Notes: generated by a model not told the origin, from the letters alone. DNA of 48,219 nt from an uncultured Kiritimatiellota bacterium (GCA_934667425.1 CAKULV010000022.1:1-48219), one strand, 5' to 3'; positions 16,596-25,828 are shown, counted from the stretch's first letter. Made by a program: numbers and translations.

Positions 16596-17015
16596 TCATT
16601 CCTTCTCTTCAACCGTGGCGAGGGAGAAGTTCCATACGCCCGACGTGCGGCACGTGTCTATCACCTTCACGAGCGAGTCGTAGGAGGTTTCGCGGTCTGC
16701 GCGAATCACCACCGGCTGGCCGGGATAGAACTCCGCGACCTTCGCGAGGCGTGAGCCCAATTCATCGAGCGAAAGCTTCCTTGCGTTGACCGTGACCGCC
16801 CCCTCCTTGGAGACGTTGAGGATGACCTCGCCGGGGAGGCGACCAGGTGTCTCCGCCGAAGACGCCGATGGCAGGGAAATCGATATCTCGCTCTCCCACT
16901 GGGAGAACACGCTGGCGGTAACGAAGAAGCACAGCAGAAGGAATATGACGTCAAGCATGGACGTCATCGACAGCGCAGGCGGCTTCGCCCGCCGCCCTCT
17001 ATCTGCAAACTTCAT
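16596..17015 (-). CDS. exbD: ExbD/TolR-family biopolymer transport protein
   Basis: 139 residues. One N-terminal membrane segment, SMLDVIFLLLCFFV, carries the essential Asp of ExbD/TolR, followed by a periplasmic domain. With ExbB it turns proton-motive force into movement of TonB or a Tol/Agl-like partner. The start overlaps the end of exbB by 17 bp. No tonB or tolA gene is in the window. The pair follows the hexose operon and may energise outer-membrane uptake of the sugars handled there; this is inference. Confidence 0.9.
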   Translation of the reverse strand: MKFADRGRRAKPPALSMTSMLDVIFLLLCFFVTASVFSQWESEISISLPSASSAETPGRLPGEVILNVSKEGAVTVNARKLSLDELGSRLAKVAEFYPGQPVVIRADRETSYDSLVKVIDTCRTSGVWNFSLATVEEKE

Positions 17016-17484
17016 CGGCCATCTCCTCAAGCTGGGCCACGCGCCTTGCCGTGCGGCGACGGAAATAGGCGTACGCGGCAAGCGACGGGATTGCGATCGC
17101 AAGACCGAAGATCGTCGTGACGATTGCCTGCGAGACGCCTTGCGCAAGCACGACGGGCTTCGCGTTCGCGGCCACATCGGAGGCAATTCCGCCAAATGCC
17201 GAGAACATTCCGAGAACGGTGCCGAGAAGGCCTATCAGCGGCGCAATCGCGGCGATGTCCGCAAGCCACTCCACCGAAGAATACATCCGATCCGCCATGC
17301 GGCCGCCTGCGGCCGCCGGATCGCGAGACCGCCTGATGTCCTCGATCATGTAGCTCAAGGCCCCTCTGCGCTGGGCAAAGAGCAGATACAGGCACACCGC
17401 GAAAGCGATGACGGAAAGCCCGGCAAGCACCCACATCAACGGGCCGCCGTAATCCCAGGCCTGACGAAACGTTATTGCATTCAT
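16999..17484 (-). CDS. exbB: ExbB/TolQ/MotA-family proton channel
   Basis: 161 residues, near the short end for the family. Three membrane segments are visible: about 15-37, about 74-98 (IAPLIGLLGTVLGMFSAFGGIA, the family signature) and about 115-138 (SQAIVTTIFGLAIAIPSLAAYAYF). AAAGGATG precedes the start. Partner of the overlapping exbD. The gap to galM upstream is 70 bp, so it may be part of the hexose transcript. Confidence 0.92.
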   Translation of the reverse strand: MNAITFRQAWDYGGPLMWVLAGLSVIAFAVCLYLLFAQRRGALSYMIEDIRRSRDPAAAGGRMADRMYSSVEWLADIAAIAPLIGLLGTVLGMFSAFGGIASDVAANAKPVVLAQGVSQAIVTTIFGLAIAIPSLAAYAYFRRRTARRVAQLEEMADEVCR

Positions 17485-17554
17485 TTGATCATCCTTTCAA
17501 GACTTGCGATGCGACCACCTCAGGCATATGCCATTCAGCGGACCATCTGCGCAA

Positions 17555-18610
17555 CTACGCAAAACGGAACTCCGTGACGGACTCTCGCACTTCGCCAGGA
17601 CGCAGCACGACATTCGGGAACTGCGGCTTGTTCGGAGAGTCGGGAACGGCCCCTGTCTCGAGCGCTATCCCGCACCGGGGCGAAAGCCGGTCGCACCCCT
17701 TTGCCGGATAGCCATCCGGAATCCAATTGCCCGTGTAGACCTGTATGGACGGCTCATCCGTCCACACCTCAAGCTTGTCTCCGCCGTGCGAAAGCCGGGC
17801 GGCGAACTGCATCTTCCGAGCGCCATCCGCCGCAGAAGGCAGCACCCAGCAGTGGTCATACCCTTTGCCGTACCGCAGCACTTCGTTGTCGGCATCTATG
17901 CGCTCGCCGATCAGGTGCGGGGCCCGGAAGTCGAACGGTGTGCCTTCCACGTCGGCAATGACTCCGACAGGAACCTGGCTCGCGTCATACGGGGCATAAC
18001 GGCTGGCGTTGATCTCAAGCGAGTGATCCTCCACGGAACCGCCGGCCTCTCCCTTCAGGTTGAAGTACACATGCTGCGTCATTGCGACCGGCGTGGCCTT
18101 GTCGATGGCCTTCACGCGGTACTCGATGCGCCAGGCGTTCGCCCTTGTCACCGTATACCTGACCACCGCCTCCACCGCACCGGGGAATCCTCCCTCCCCG
18201 TCCGGAGAGGTGAGCGAAAGCGTTATGCCAACATCGCCGCCATCCTCGAACGGCTCGGCTGTCCACAGCCTGTCGTGCCATCCGCCATCCGAGCCGTGCA
18301 GAGCACATCCTATCCCGCCAGGGAAATTGTTGCACTTCAGCACATAGTCCGTGCCGTCAAGCGTAAACCTGCCGCCGCCAATGCGGTTCGCGTACCGGCC
18401 GATGAGGCATCCGTAGTACGGATCGCCATCCTCCCATCCGGCGGGCGAATCGAAACCGATTGCGATATCCCGGCCGTTCGGCAGGCATATCCTGTTCACA
18501 CGCCCGCCCCAGTCAAGGACCTCAAGGACGAGGCCTCCCTCGCCATGCAAGGTGTAGGAGGTCACTTCCCGACCGTTCTTGGTACGGCCAAATGGCTTGC
18601 GCTCCACCAT
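17555..18610 (-). CDS. galM: Aldose 1-epimerase (mutarotase)
   Basis: Interconverts alpha and beta anomers of galactose and glucose. 351 residues. The substrate-binding YANRIGGGRF and HGSDGGW segments, the catalytic-His segment TQHVYFNL and the catalytic-Glu segment LETGAVPDSPNKPQFP are all visible, so the enzyme should be active. No signal peptide, so cytoplasmic. It lies 1 bp after the MFS transporter gene, in the hexokinase-galK-MFS-galM operon. Confidence 0.96.
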   Translation of the reverse strand: MVERKPFGRTKNGREVTSYTLHGEGGLVLEVLDWGGRVNRICLPNGRDIAIGFDSPAGWEDGDPYYGCLIGRYANRIGGGRFTLDGTDYVLKCNNFPGGIGCALHGSDGGWHDRLWTAEPFEDGGDVGITLSLTSPDGEGGFPGAVEAVVRYTVTRANAWRIEYRVKAIDKATPVAMTQHVYFNLKGEAGGSVEDHSLEINASRYAPYDASQVPVGVIADVEGTPFDFRAPHLIGERIDADNEVLRYGKGYDHCWVLPSAADGARKMQFAARLSHGGDKLEVWTDEPSIQVYTGNWIPDGYPAKGCDRLSPRCGIALETGAVPDSPNKPQFPNVVLRPGEVRESVTEFRFA

Positions 18611-18611
18611 G

Positions 18612-19997
18612 TCAATCCACTTTGATGTCCGTGTTCACGTTCTTCGAGAAGAAGAGCGCATAGACGCACAGATAGGCGAGGCAGAAGCCAGGAACCACGT
18701 ACGACGCCATATACCCGCACTTGTCCGCAATCGTACTCTGCAGTTGGGGGAACACCGCGCCGCCGAAGACCATCGTCATGAAAAGCCCGCTCGCCGGAGC
18801 CGTATACTTCCCCAGCCCCTCAACCGCGAGGTTGAAAGTGCTGGCCCACATGATCGAGGTGCAAAGTCCGCACAGCACAAACAGCAGCGCGGTCAGCGGC
18901 ACCTGCTGCATCGCGAACAGAGAGGACATCCCCGAGAAGTTTCCTGTGAACACCGGCATGACCACGCCGACCCTGGTGGTCATCACGCCAACAATCACGA
19001 GGAGAAGCCCGGTTCCGGTAGTCGCGGCAAGCATCGTGCGCGAAGATATCTTGCCTCCGATGGTGGACCCGACAAGGCGTCCCACGAGCATCAGGAACCA
19101 GTACGTGCCCACGACCGAACCTGCGACAGCGGCAGGGACAAGGCCTGGGGTGGTCTTGGCCAGTTCCGCGAGGGGGCCATCCTTGAGCCAGAAGAAGAGC
19201 ATGGACGGGATGCCGAGCTCGATGCCCATGTAGCAGAATATCCCCAGCACGCCAAGGCGGCAGTGGCGGAACTTCAGCGGCGAGAACGTAGGCACGGTCT
19301 CGCCATGCACGGAGACGCGCCCGGCATCGCCGAACGGAAGCATCGCGATCACCGCGAAGGACACCGCGAATATCGCCATGGCGATATACATCACGAGGTT
19401 AACGTCCGACACGCTGACATCCGCCGTGGTGCCGGCGAGCCTTGCCGCCTCAAGCTTCTTGAGGGCTTCGCCGATGAGCGCGCCTAGTACGATCGGGGCT
19501 GCGGTGCCGGCGAGCGAATTGATGGAACTGCCCGCCATGTTAAGCTGGTTGCCGCGTTTTCCGCCGCCGCCCACGGTGTTGAGCATTGGGTTCACCACCG
19601 TGTTGAGCATGCATACGCAGAACCCGCAGATGAATGCACCGACAAGGTATACGAAGAAGTTCGCGGGGATTCCGGCCAATGAAGCGCCCAGAAGCACCTC
19701 GCCGGAAAGCCACTGCACGAAAATGCCGCCAAAGCCGCAGGCGATGGCAATCAGGGCCGTCGTCTTGTAGCCGAGCTTCATGATCATGCGACCGGCCGGT
19801 ATTCCCATGATGAGGTACGCGAGGAAGTTCATCGTGTTGCCCATCATCCCAAGCGTGTTCGAGCCGTTGATGCCGGGTTGGGCCTTCCATACATCACCCA
19901 ACGGTGCCGCAAGGTTCGTGACGAAGCCGACCATGCCATACAGTGCGAACATGGTGACTATTGCAATCAGGTTGCCCTTCTTCTGATTCTCACTCAT
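18612..19997 (-). CDS. MFS sugar transporter
   Basis: 461 residues with about 12 membrane segments, of the major facilitator superfamily. The N-terminal half ends in PMLNTVGGGGKRGNQLNMAGSSINSLAG, a stretch typical of the FHS/GluP-type glucose-galactose:H+ symporters of Bacteroidota. Its place between galactokinase and mutarotase supports hexose uptake across the inner membrane. AAGGAAT precedes the start. Exact substrate cannot be read from the sequence. Confidence 0.88.
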   Translation of the reverse strand: MSENQKKGNLIAIVTMFALYGMVGFVTNLAAPLGDVWKAQPGINGSNTLGMMGNTMNFLAYLIMGIPAGRMIMKLGYKTTALIAIACGFGGIFVQWLSGEVLLGASLAGIPANFFVYLVGAFICGFCVCMLNTVVNPMLNTVGGGGKRGNQLNMAGSSINSLAGTAAPIVLGALIGEALKKLEAARLAGTTADVSVSDVNLVMYIAMAIFAVSFAVIAMLPFGDAGRVSVHGETVPTFSPLKFRHCRLGVLGIFCYMGIELGIPSMLFFWLKDGPLAELAKTTPGLVPAAVAGSVVGTYWFLMLVGRLVGSTIGGKISSRTMLAATTGTGLLLVIVGVMTTRVGVVMPVFTGNFSGMSSLFAMQQVPLTALLFVLCGLCTSIMWASTFNLAVEGLGKYTAPASGLFMTMVFGGAVFPQLQSTIADKCGYMASYVVPGFCLAYLCVYALFFSKNVNTDIKVD

Positions 19998-20062
19998 ACT
20001 CTATTCCTTTATGTGGTAATTAAATTAGCGATACTGAACAAACCCATTTCGCCGACGGGCGC

Positions 20063-21241
20063 CTATTGACGAACGACGTGCGCACCCTCCGACGGCTCTA
20101 TGAGCGCACATGAGGGTTCGTCGCCGTAGGCGGCCTTGTAGTCGGCGGTTATGGCCGCTGCTATCTGGTCCGCGGCCTTCGGGTCTACGAGCAGGCAGCA
20201 GCTTCCGCCGAAGCCGCCACCGGAAAGCCTTGCCCCATACACGCCGGGGAGCTTCTTCGCGGAATCGACAATGGTGTCAAGCTCCGCGCATGAGTTCTCG
20301 AACCAGTTTCGGCTCGACTCGTGGGAATCGAACATGAGGGCGCCAAAGGCCTTCACGTCCCCCTTCTCAAGCAGCTCCGCCCCCTTGAGCACGCGCTCGT
20401 CCTCTCCGATCGGGTGGATGGCGCGCTTCGCTTCCGTCTCGTCGAGGCCGTCACGGTAGAGTATCCACTCTGCGGAAGAGACGTCGCGCAGGTGCGTGAC
20501 GGGATGCCTCAGCACCTTCGCGAAGTGAATGGCTGCATCCTCGCAGGCCTGTCTGCGGATTGCATATGCCCCATCGACAAGTGCGTGCTTGGCGTTGGAC
20601 TTCACCATCATAAACGCCACGGACGGGCCGAGGTTGACGGTTTCGAACGTGCAGGTGCGGAAATCGCTCTTCACGAGCCCGCCGGCCTTGCCGAACAGCG
20701 ACGAGGCCTGGTCGAGGAGACCGCATGGGCAGCCCGCGAAAGTGTGCTCCGCCTTCTGCCCGATCTTCGCCAGCTCCACCTTGTCCCTCTTGATGCCGTA
20801 CATCTCGGAAAGCGCGATTGCCGTGCACATCTCCAGTGCGGCCGAGGACGAAAGCCCCGCCCCGAGCGGGATGTTGCCGAGGAACATTCCCTTCCAGCCG
20901 TGTCCGGCATTGGCCGGCTCGCCGCCGAACAGCCAGCAGAACGTGCCGTTCACGTAGTTCTGCCACGTATCCTCTTCGCGCTTCGCGCAGTCCGCAAGCC
21001 GGTATGAGACCTCCTTCATGAGATCCCCCGCGACAAGACGAACCGTGTCGTCATCGCTCGGAGCCACCGCGAAGAACGTTCCCTTGTCTATCGCGGCGGA
21101 GAAGACGAACCCCTCGTTGTAGTCGGTGTGGTTTCCAAGCACCTCAATGCGCCCAGGCGCGTAGGCCACAACCGCAGGCTTCACGCCAAAGTGGTTCACG
21201 AATTTGCCGACAAGCTCATCATATACGTTTTGGTTAAGCAT
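20063..21241 (-). CDS. galK: Galactokinase
   Basis: Phosphorylates galactose to galactose-1-phosphate (GHMP kinase family). 392 residues. The galactokinase signature GRIEVLGNHTDYN (about 30-42), the ATP loop GAGLSSSAALE and motif 3 SGGGFGG are all present. I place the start at the ATG at 21241, 7 bp after GGAG; a GTG one codon earlier (21244) would sit too close to that site. Second gene of the hexose operon. No galT or galE is in the window. Confidence 0.97.
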   Translation of the reverse strand: MLNQNVYDELVGKFVNHFGVKPAVVAYAPGRIEVLGNHTDYNEGFVFSAAIDKGTFFAVAPSDDDTVRLVAGDLMKEVSYRLADCAKREEDTWQNYVNGTFCWLFGGEPANAGHGWKGMFLGNIPLGAGLSSSAALEMCTAIALSEMYGIKRDKVELAKIGQKAEHTFAGCPCGLLDQASSLFGKAGGLVKSDFRTCTFETVNLGPSVAFMMVKSNAKHALVDGAYAIRRQACEDAAIHFAKVLRHPVTHLRDVSSAEWILYRDGLDETEAKRAIHPIGEDERVLKGAELLEKGDVKAFGALMFDSHESSRNWFENSCAELDTIVDSAKKLPGVYGARLSGGGFGGSCCLLVDPKAADQIAAAITADYKAAYGDEPSCALIEPSEGAHVVRQ

Positions 21242-21264
21242 CACATCACTCCTTTTTCACTGCG

Positions 21265-22575
21265 TCACACCTGCCGGAGAAGAGCAGCCACGGCCGCGCC
21301 TACCATCGGCGAATTGTTCGGGCACTCGATGAGGGCAAACGACACGTTGCGCTGACCGAGCATCTGGTCAAGCTCCTTCTGCACGATCTGCGAAAACGAC
21401 ACCGTGCGCGTCTTGTGGTACACGGATCCGTCAACGCACACGCATACCGGCGCAGAACTGTCGCTTCCGCCGCCCGTCTTGACGATGAACGCGGCAAGGT
21501 GGATGGCCGTGAGTATCGCCGCGCGCTCGAACACAGGTATGGCAAGCCTGCGCGCCATCGCGGCATCGTTGGGATCTGCGAAGACCTTGTCGAGCGGATT
21601 GGGGCAGCCGCAGTCGAACTTGGCGCAGAAATTGTCGAGGTGCATGTTCTCAAGCGAAGGCATGGCGGCAATCTGCCTCGACGCCGCTTCCGTGAAGAAT
21701 CCTGCCTTCGCGGCCGCCTTGAATATCTCGAGCCCGATGTTGCCGAGGTATGCGCCTGAGATCATCTTCTCGAAGATCTGCTTTCCGGGGTCGAGCGACT
21801 TGGCATCCATCGCCACGTCGAACTTCGACTGCGCGATCTTCGAGAATCCGCCTGACTCGGAGTTCACGATCATCTCCACCGGATAGTCCCCGGGACTGAG
21901 CTTCGCTATGCCGGCCGTCTTCTGCACGTATGCCACATTCGTGCCCGTGCCAAGGATGAACCCGATGTACGCGGAGAAGCGCTGGCCAGGCCTTTCGCAC
22001 ACCTTGCCCGCAAGGAGCGTGGTGACCGTATCGTTCAGAACGAGTATCTTGGACGGCGAGAACGAAAGGCGCTTCCTGAGCTCGGAGCCGATCCACTGGC
22101 CGACTATCTCCGGGGCCTGGATCTGCTTTGTCCAGTGCAGGAGCTTCGCGTCTCCATCCGGCGCGGCCTCGCAGGCGTACGAGAAGCAGAACCCTACGGC
22201 TGGATCGGCGACGAACGGCTTCGTGCGCTCTAGGTGCGCCGCAAATGTCCCGTAGAAATCATCCGGCGAGACATGCCCGGCCGTGCCGGGCATCACCGAC
22301 TTCTCAAGGTGCTCGATCTTGGCCTCGCACGACCCCTGGGGAAAGCTCACCGTGCCTGCACGGAGGTTCGTCCCGCCCGCATCCAGCACCGCAACAGGCG
22401 TGTCGCGGCAGAGTTCGCCGGACGGGGAAACGTACGTGGGTATCATCGCGAGAGAGGATGCCTCGCCCTTGAGGCCCGCCTCCATCTCCCTTATGAACGC
22501 GGAGACGAGTGCGCTCCTGTCCAGTTGCTGAGAGACAAAACCATTTGACTCAAGAAACTCTTCTGGCGTCTGCAT
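21265..22575 (-). CDS. Eukaryotic-type hexokinase
   Basis: 436 residues of the eukaryotic hexokinase fold, not the usual bacterial glucokinase or ROK type. Phosphate-1 motif LDAGGTNLRAG starts at about residue 64, the connect/substrate region has LNDTVTTLLAG, the phosphate-2 motif is GFILGTGTN and the adenosine segment is VCVDGSVY. It phosphorylates glucose or a related hexose at C6. The ATG at 22575 has AAAGGA 5 bp upstream; an upstream in-frame ATG (22593) lacks a site. First gene of the hexose operon, driven by the extended -10 at 22614-22622. Confidence 0.9.
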   Translation of the reverse strand: MQTPEEFLESNGFVSQQLDRSALVSAFIREMEAGLKGEASSLAMIPTYVSPSGELCRDTPVAVLDAGGTNLRAGTVSFPQGSCEAKIEHLEKSVMPGTAGHVSPDDFYGTFAAHLERTKPFVADPAVGFCFSYACEAAPDGDAKLLHWTKQIQAPEIVGQWIGSELRKRLSFSPSKILVLNDTVTTLLAGKVCERPGQRFSAYIGFILGTGTNVAYVQKTAGIAKLSPGDYPVEMIVNSESGGFSKIAQSKFDVAMDAKSLDPGKQIFEKMISGAYLGNIGLEIFKAAAKAGFFTEAASRQIAAMPSLENMHLDNFCAKFDCGCPNPLDKVFADPNDAAMARRLAIPVFERAAILTAIHLAAFIVKTGGGSDSSAPVCVCVDGSVYHKTRTVSFSQIVQKELDQMLGQRNVSFALIECPNNSPMVGAAVAALLRQV

Positions 22576-22613
22576 TGTATCCTTTCTTAACAAACCAACA
22601 CTTACGAATCGCT

Positions 22614-22645
22614 AATATACCAAAAAACGATCTCCAAAAGCAAGA
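22614..22645 (-). promoter_or_regulatory. Promoter of the hexose operon
   Basis: Extended -10 TGGTATATT at 22614-22622 on the minus strand, with TTGCTT as a possible -35 18 bp upstream of the hexamer. Lies about 40 bp before the hexokinase start. Confidence 0.55.
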
Positions 22646-22662
22646 GCGCAAAACCGGCATCC

Positions 22663-22980
22663 TCAGCGGAAAGTCAACCCTCCGGGGACCGGTGGCCGGC
22701 CCGGCCTGAACATCCACACGCCAGGCTCGTGCACACCCCTTATGAAATCCGCAAACGGCAAAGAGCCTTCGCCGTCAGAGATCTGCACCTTCGCCCCCAT
22801 GAACTCGAAACTGCCGGATTTCACCGGGTTGGACTTTCCGTCTACCGCACGGATCGACAGCATTGTCTCTGCCACGGAACACGGGGGTACCGTCACGCTG
22901 ACAGACCAGAAATCCTCTGCGTGCGGAACGGGGATGGATTGAAAGACAAATGTAAGGGTCTTGTTTTCAGGGCTTTTCAT
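22663..22980 (-). CDS. Small unknown protein coupled to a sigma-70-like gene
   Basis: 105 residues, no family recognised. Beta-rich, with the patterns TLTFVFQSIPVP and GSFEFMGAKVQISDG, no signal peptide, no cysteine pairs. Its start overlaps the end of the sigma-like gene by 14 bp, so the two are translationally coupled; it could be an anti-sigma factor or regulator, but nothing in the sequence shows this. It is the last gene of the lysA-kdsB-sigma unit. Confidence 0.6.
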   Translation of the reverse strand: MKSPENKTLTFVFQSIPVPHAEDFWSVSVTVPPCSVAETMLSIRAVDGKSNPVKSGSFEFMGAKVQISDGEGSLPFADFIRGVHEPGVWMFRPGRPPVPGGLTFR

Positions 22981-23569
22981 GTCTACGCCAATTTTCGCGC
23001 ATCGCCTTCACGCTGCGGGAGAATATCTGGTCCACATTCGCCTCGGTGATGTCGAACATCTCTGCGACCTCGGCGCTTGACAGGTGCATGCGCGTCTTCA
23101 GCAGCAGCACGTACGCCTTGCGAGGATCGTCGTTCCAGAGATCCTTGAAGCAGCGGTGGGTCATCAGCCACACTTCCCTCTTTGCGACGCCATGGTCGTC
23201 AACAGGGATTGACATGGGTTCGCCGCTGACGCTGCGCTCCGCCGTGCCCTCTATGGAAAACTCGCCGTGCTGGTTTGGGTTGGCGCGGGTGACGTACCCC
23301 CGCACGTACTGGCGCATCCAACCCCACAGGCTGCCGCCGTCGTTGCGGAACAGGTTTATTTTCCCGCGCCCGATCATCTCCTCGTACAGCATCCCCATGA
23401 GGTCGCCATCCGTGATGCAGTACTTCTTCGCGAGATCCGCAGAGCGCAGCGAACGCACCTCCGGGACTATCACGTTTTCCCACACGAGCTTCCATCCGGC
23501 ATCGCCGCCGGCCTTCACGAGTTCGTATGCGTTGTCGTCCGCCCTGCCCATGCGCCTGTTCTCCGCCAT
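22967..23569 (-). CDS. RNA polymerase sigma-70-family-like protein
   Basis: 200 residues resembling ECF sigma factors. The middle part (NLFRNDGGSLWGWMRQYVRGYVTR) looks like region 2, and residues about 145-195 (LLLKTRMHLSSAEVAEMFDITEANVDQIFSRSVKAMRENW) like the region 4 helix-turn-helix. It begins 3 bp after kdsB and is cotranscribed with it. Regulon unknown. It may respond to envelope stress given the LPS gene, but that is only context. Confidence 0.78.
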   Translation of the reverse strand: MAENRRMGRADDNAYELVKAGGDAGWKLVWENVIVPEVRSLRSADLAKKYCITDGDLMGMLYEEMIGRGKINLFRNDGGSLWGWMRQYVRGYVTRANPNQHGEFSIEGTAERSVSGEPMSIPVDDHGVAKREVWLMTHRCFKDLWNDDPRKAYVLLLKTRMHLSSAEVAEMFDITEANVDQIFSRSVKAMRENWRRHEKP

Positions 23570-23572
23570 GCG

Positions 23573-24328
23573 CTACCGCGCCGCACCGAACCTTGATTCG
23601 AGTATCTTGGCGACACGCTCCGCGTCTTCGGGGGTATCCACGCCAACGCCCTGTTCTTCTGTCCTTATGACCGCGATCTTGCCGCCCATCCAGAGTGCAC
23701 GAAGCTGCTCAAGCTTCTCCGTCAGCTCGAGCGCGCACGGAGGTTCGGCTATGTACCGCTTCAGGAAGCTGCCGCGATATGCGTAGATGCCAAGGTGGCG
23801 CACATACAGCCCCCCCGCGAGATCCGGCTCATGGTCCCGGTCGCACGGGATCGGGCATCGCGAGAAGTAGAGTGCGCCATCGTCGCGGTCGAGTACAACC
23901 TTTACGACCGTCTTCGCCGCAAGGTCGCACGCCGTCCTGATCGGCGACACCGCCGTGGCCATGTCCCATTTCAGGTCGGACTTCATTCGGACGACAAGGT
24001 TGTCGATCAGTCCAGGATCTATCAGAGGCTCGTCCCCCTGGATGTTCACGAGGATGTCGTCATCGGCGAAATCCCCCGCCGCGCAGGCGATGCGGTCTGT
24101 GCCGCTCGGCAGTTCGCTTGGCGTCATGACCGCCTTGCCGTCATGGGCCTCGACTGCATCCCTGATGCGAAGGTCGTCAGTGGCGACAATGACATCGTCA
24201 AGCGACTTCGCCTTCTTCACAGCATCCACCACCCATGCGACAAGGGGCTTGCCCGCAAGCACGGCCAAAGGCTTGCCGGGGAAACGGCTTGAGCCGTACC
24301 TGCTTGGAATGATACCGACTGTCTTCAT
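23573..24328 (-). CDS. kdsB: 3-deoxy-manno-octulosonate cytidylyltransferase (CMP-KDO synthetase)
   Basis: Activates KDO with CTP for lipopolysaccharide inner core assembly, in the cytoplasm. 251 residues, normal. Visible are the nucleotide-binding IPSRYGSSRFPGKPL start, VATDD, PSGTDR, NIQGDEPLI and the ECF-like FSRCPIP segment. AGGG precedes the ATG. Located 50 bp after lysA. Good evidence that the organism makes LPS and so has an outer membrane. Confidence 0.97.
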   Translation of the reverse strand: MKTVGIIPSRYGSSRFPGKPLAVLAGKPLVAWVVDAVKKAKSLDDVIVATDDLRIRDAVEAHDGKAVMTPSELPSGTDRIACAAGDFADDDILVNIQGDEPLIDPGLIDNLVVRMKSDLKWDMATAVSPIRTACDLAAKTVVKVVLDRDDGALYFSRCPIPCDRDHEPDLAGGLYVRHLGIYAYRGSFLKRYIAEPPCALELTEKLEQLRALWMGGKIAVIRTEEQGVGVDTPEDAERVAKILESRFGAAR

Positions 24329-24378
24329 AGCTTTCCCTTACATGAAATGTCACTGGCTTTGCGCAACGCCCGCAACCG

Positions 24379-25653
24379 TCACTTGCCCGCAAGCCCCGGG
24401 AAGTCAAGCGTCGCGAAGTAGTCCGCAAGGGTCTCGGCCCTCCTGATCTCCCTTACGCTGCCGTCCTCCCCTAGCAAAAGCTCAGCGCTGCGGAGCTTCG
24501 CGTTGTACTGGAATCCCATCGCGTGCCCGTGTGCGCCGGCGTCGTGGATCGCAACGATGTCGCCGGGCCTCATCTCCGGGAGTTCCCTGTCTATCGCGAA
24601 CTTGTCGTTGTTTTCGCAAAGCGACCCCGTCACGTCGCACTTGACCACGGGCCGATCCGCCGCGTCATCGGCCATCAGCGTGATGTGGTGGTATGCTCCG
24701 TACAGTGCAGGCCGCATGAGGTTCGCCATGCAGGCGTCGAGGCCGACATACGTCTTGTACGTCTTCTTGACGTGGCGCACACGCGACACGAGCCAGCCAT
24801 ACGGCCCGGTGATGCAGCGTCCGCACTCCATGTACAGGCGAGGCTCCGGGTGGCCCTTCGACGTAAGGCGCTCCCTGCACGCCTCCTCTATGCCCCTGCC
24901 GACGAGCTCAAGATCCATCCCCTTCTGGTCGGGCCTGTACGGGATGCCGATTCCGCCGCCGATGTTCACGAACTCGAACGTGATCCCCACGGCCTCGGAA
25001 ATCTCAGCGACAAGGTCGAAAAGCAGAGTGGCGGTATCGATGATGTACTGGGGATCAAGCTCATTGGAGGCAACCATCGTGTGCAGCCCGAACCTCTCTA
25101 CGCCAGCCGCCTTCATTGTCCGGTAGCATTCGAAGAGCTGTGGCTTGGTGAATCCGTATTTCGCCTCTTCCGGCTTGCCTATGATCGCATTGCCGCCCTT
25201 GAGCGGACCCGGATTCCAGCGGCAGCACATCAGCTTCGGGAGGGGCTTGCCGGACGGCTTAAGGGTCTTCACAAGGAAATCCCAGTGCGTAATGTCATCG
25301 AGGTTGATTATCGCCCCTATCTCGGCGGCCTTGACGAACTCCTCGGCAGGCGTGTCGTTCGACGTGAACATGATCGATTCGCCCACGTTGCCGACGGCCT
25401 CCGCAAGGACCAGCTCTCCGAGCGAAGAGCAGTCGCTTCCGAACCCCTCTTCGCGCAGGATGGACATTAGATGCGGGTTTGGCGCGGCCTTTACAGCAAA
25501 GAATTCCCTGAAACCCTTGTTCCATGCAAAAGCCGCCTTAAGCCTGCGGGCGTTGGCCCGGATTGCCCTCTCGTCGTATATGTGGAACGGCGTGGGATGC
25601 TCGGCGGCGATCCTCTCTATCTCCGCAACGGTAAACGGTGTTGTCTTCGTCAT
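24379..25653 (-). CDS. lysA: Diaminopimelate decarboxylase
   Basis: PLP enzyme making lysine from meso-diaminopimelate. 424 residues. The PLP lysine is Lys55 in FFAVKAAPNP; the glycine-rich phosphate loop is INIGGG-like (VNIGGGIGIP) and the substrate segment is CDVTGSLCENNDKFA, where the usual GPxCES motif is slightly changed (GSLCEN). This variant leaves open a related activity on another diamino acid. The ATG at 25653 has AAGGAG 7 bp upstream; in-frame ATGs further upstream would cross the promoter at 25682-25690. Confidence 0.92.
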   Translation of the reverse strand: MTKTTPFTVAEIERIAAEHPTPFHIYDERAIRANARRLKAAFAWNKGFREFFAVKAAPNPHLMSILREEGFGSDCSSLGELVLAEAVGNVGESIMFTSNDTPAEEFVKAAEIGAIINLDDITHWDFLVKTLKPSGKPLPKLMCCRWNPGPLKGGNAIIGKPEEAKYGFTKPQLFECYRTMKAAGVERFGLHTMVASNELDPQYIIDTATLLFDLVAEISEAVGITFEFVNIGGGIGIPYRPDQKGMDLELVGRGIEEACRERLTSKGHPEPRLYMECGRCITGPYGWLVSRVRHVKKTYKTYVGLDACMANLMRPALYGAYHHITLMADDAADRPVVKCDVTGSLCENNDKFAIDRELPEMRPGDIVAIHDAGAHGHAMGFQYNAKLRSAELLLGEDGSVREIRRAETLADYFATLDFPGLAGK

Positions 25654-25681
25654 GTATGCTCCTTGCACAAACAAGTTGCGT

Positions 25682-25690
25682 ATTGTACCA
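25682..25690 (-). promoter_or_regulatory. Extended -10 promoter (TGGTACAAT) of the lysA-kdsB-sigma operon
   Basis: Minus-strand TGGTACAAT, 28 bp upstream of lysA. No leader long enough for a lysine riboswitch. Confidence 0.55.
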
Positions 25691-25828
25691 CAAAGATCGT
25701 GATGGAAGATGTGCTGATGCCCCACCCCATGCGCCCTCTCACTTTTCATCCGTCCATGACTTCCATACTGCGGATCATTGGGTGAGACAACACGGCCAGC
25801 GGCCCAGAGTATCGCCCCACGCGGCGGG

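Noticed and set aside
16468..16683. Plus-strand frame starting with a signal-peptide-like sequence (MKWRQLYLFFFSVVNVAYA)
   Set aside because: No Shine-Dalgarno, hydrophobicity stems from a T-run, and the rest overlaps the 3' end of exbD on the other strand.
18579..19487. 302-codon plus-strand open frame
   Set aside because: Antisense of the MFS transporter; composition (His/Arg/Glu-rich) is typical of a shadow frame.
25654..25690. Lysine riboswitch before lysA
   Set aside because: Only about 20-30 nt lie between the predicted start and the ATG, far too short.
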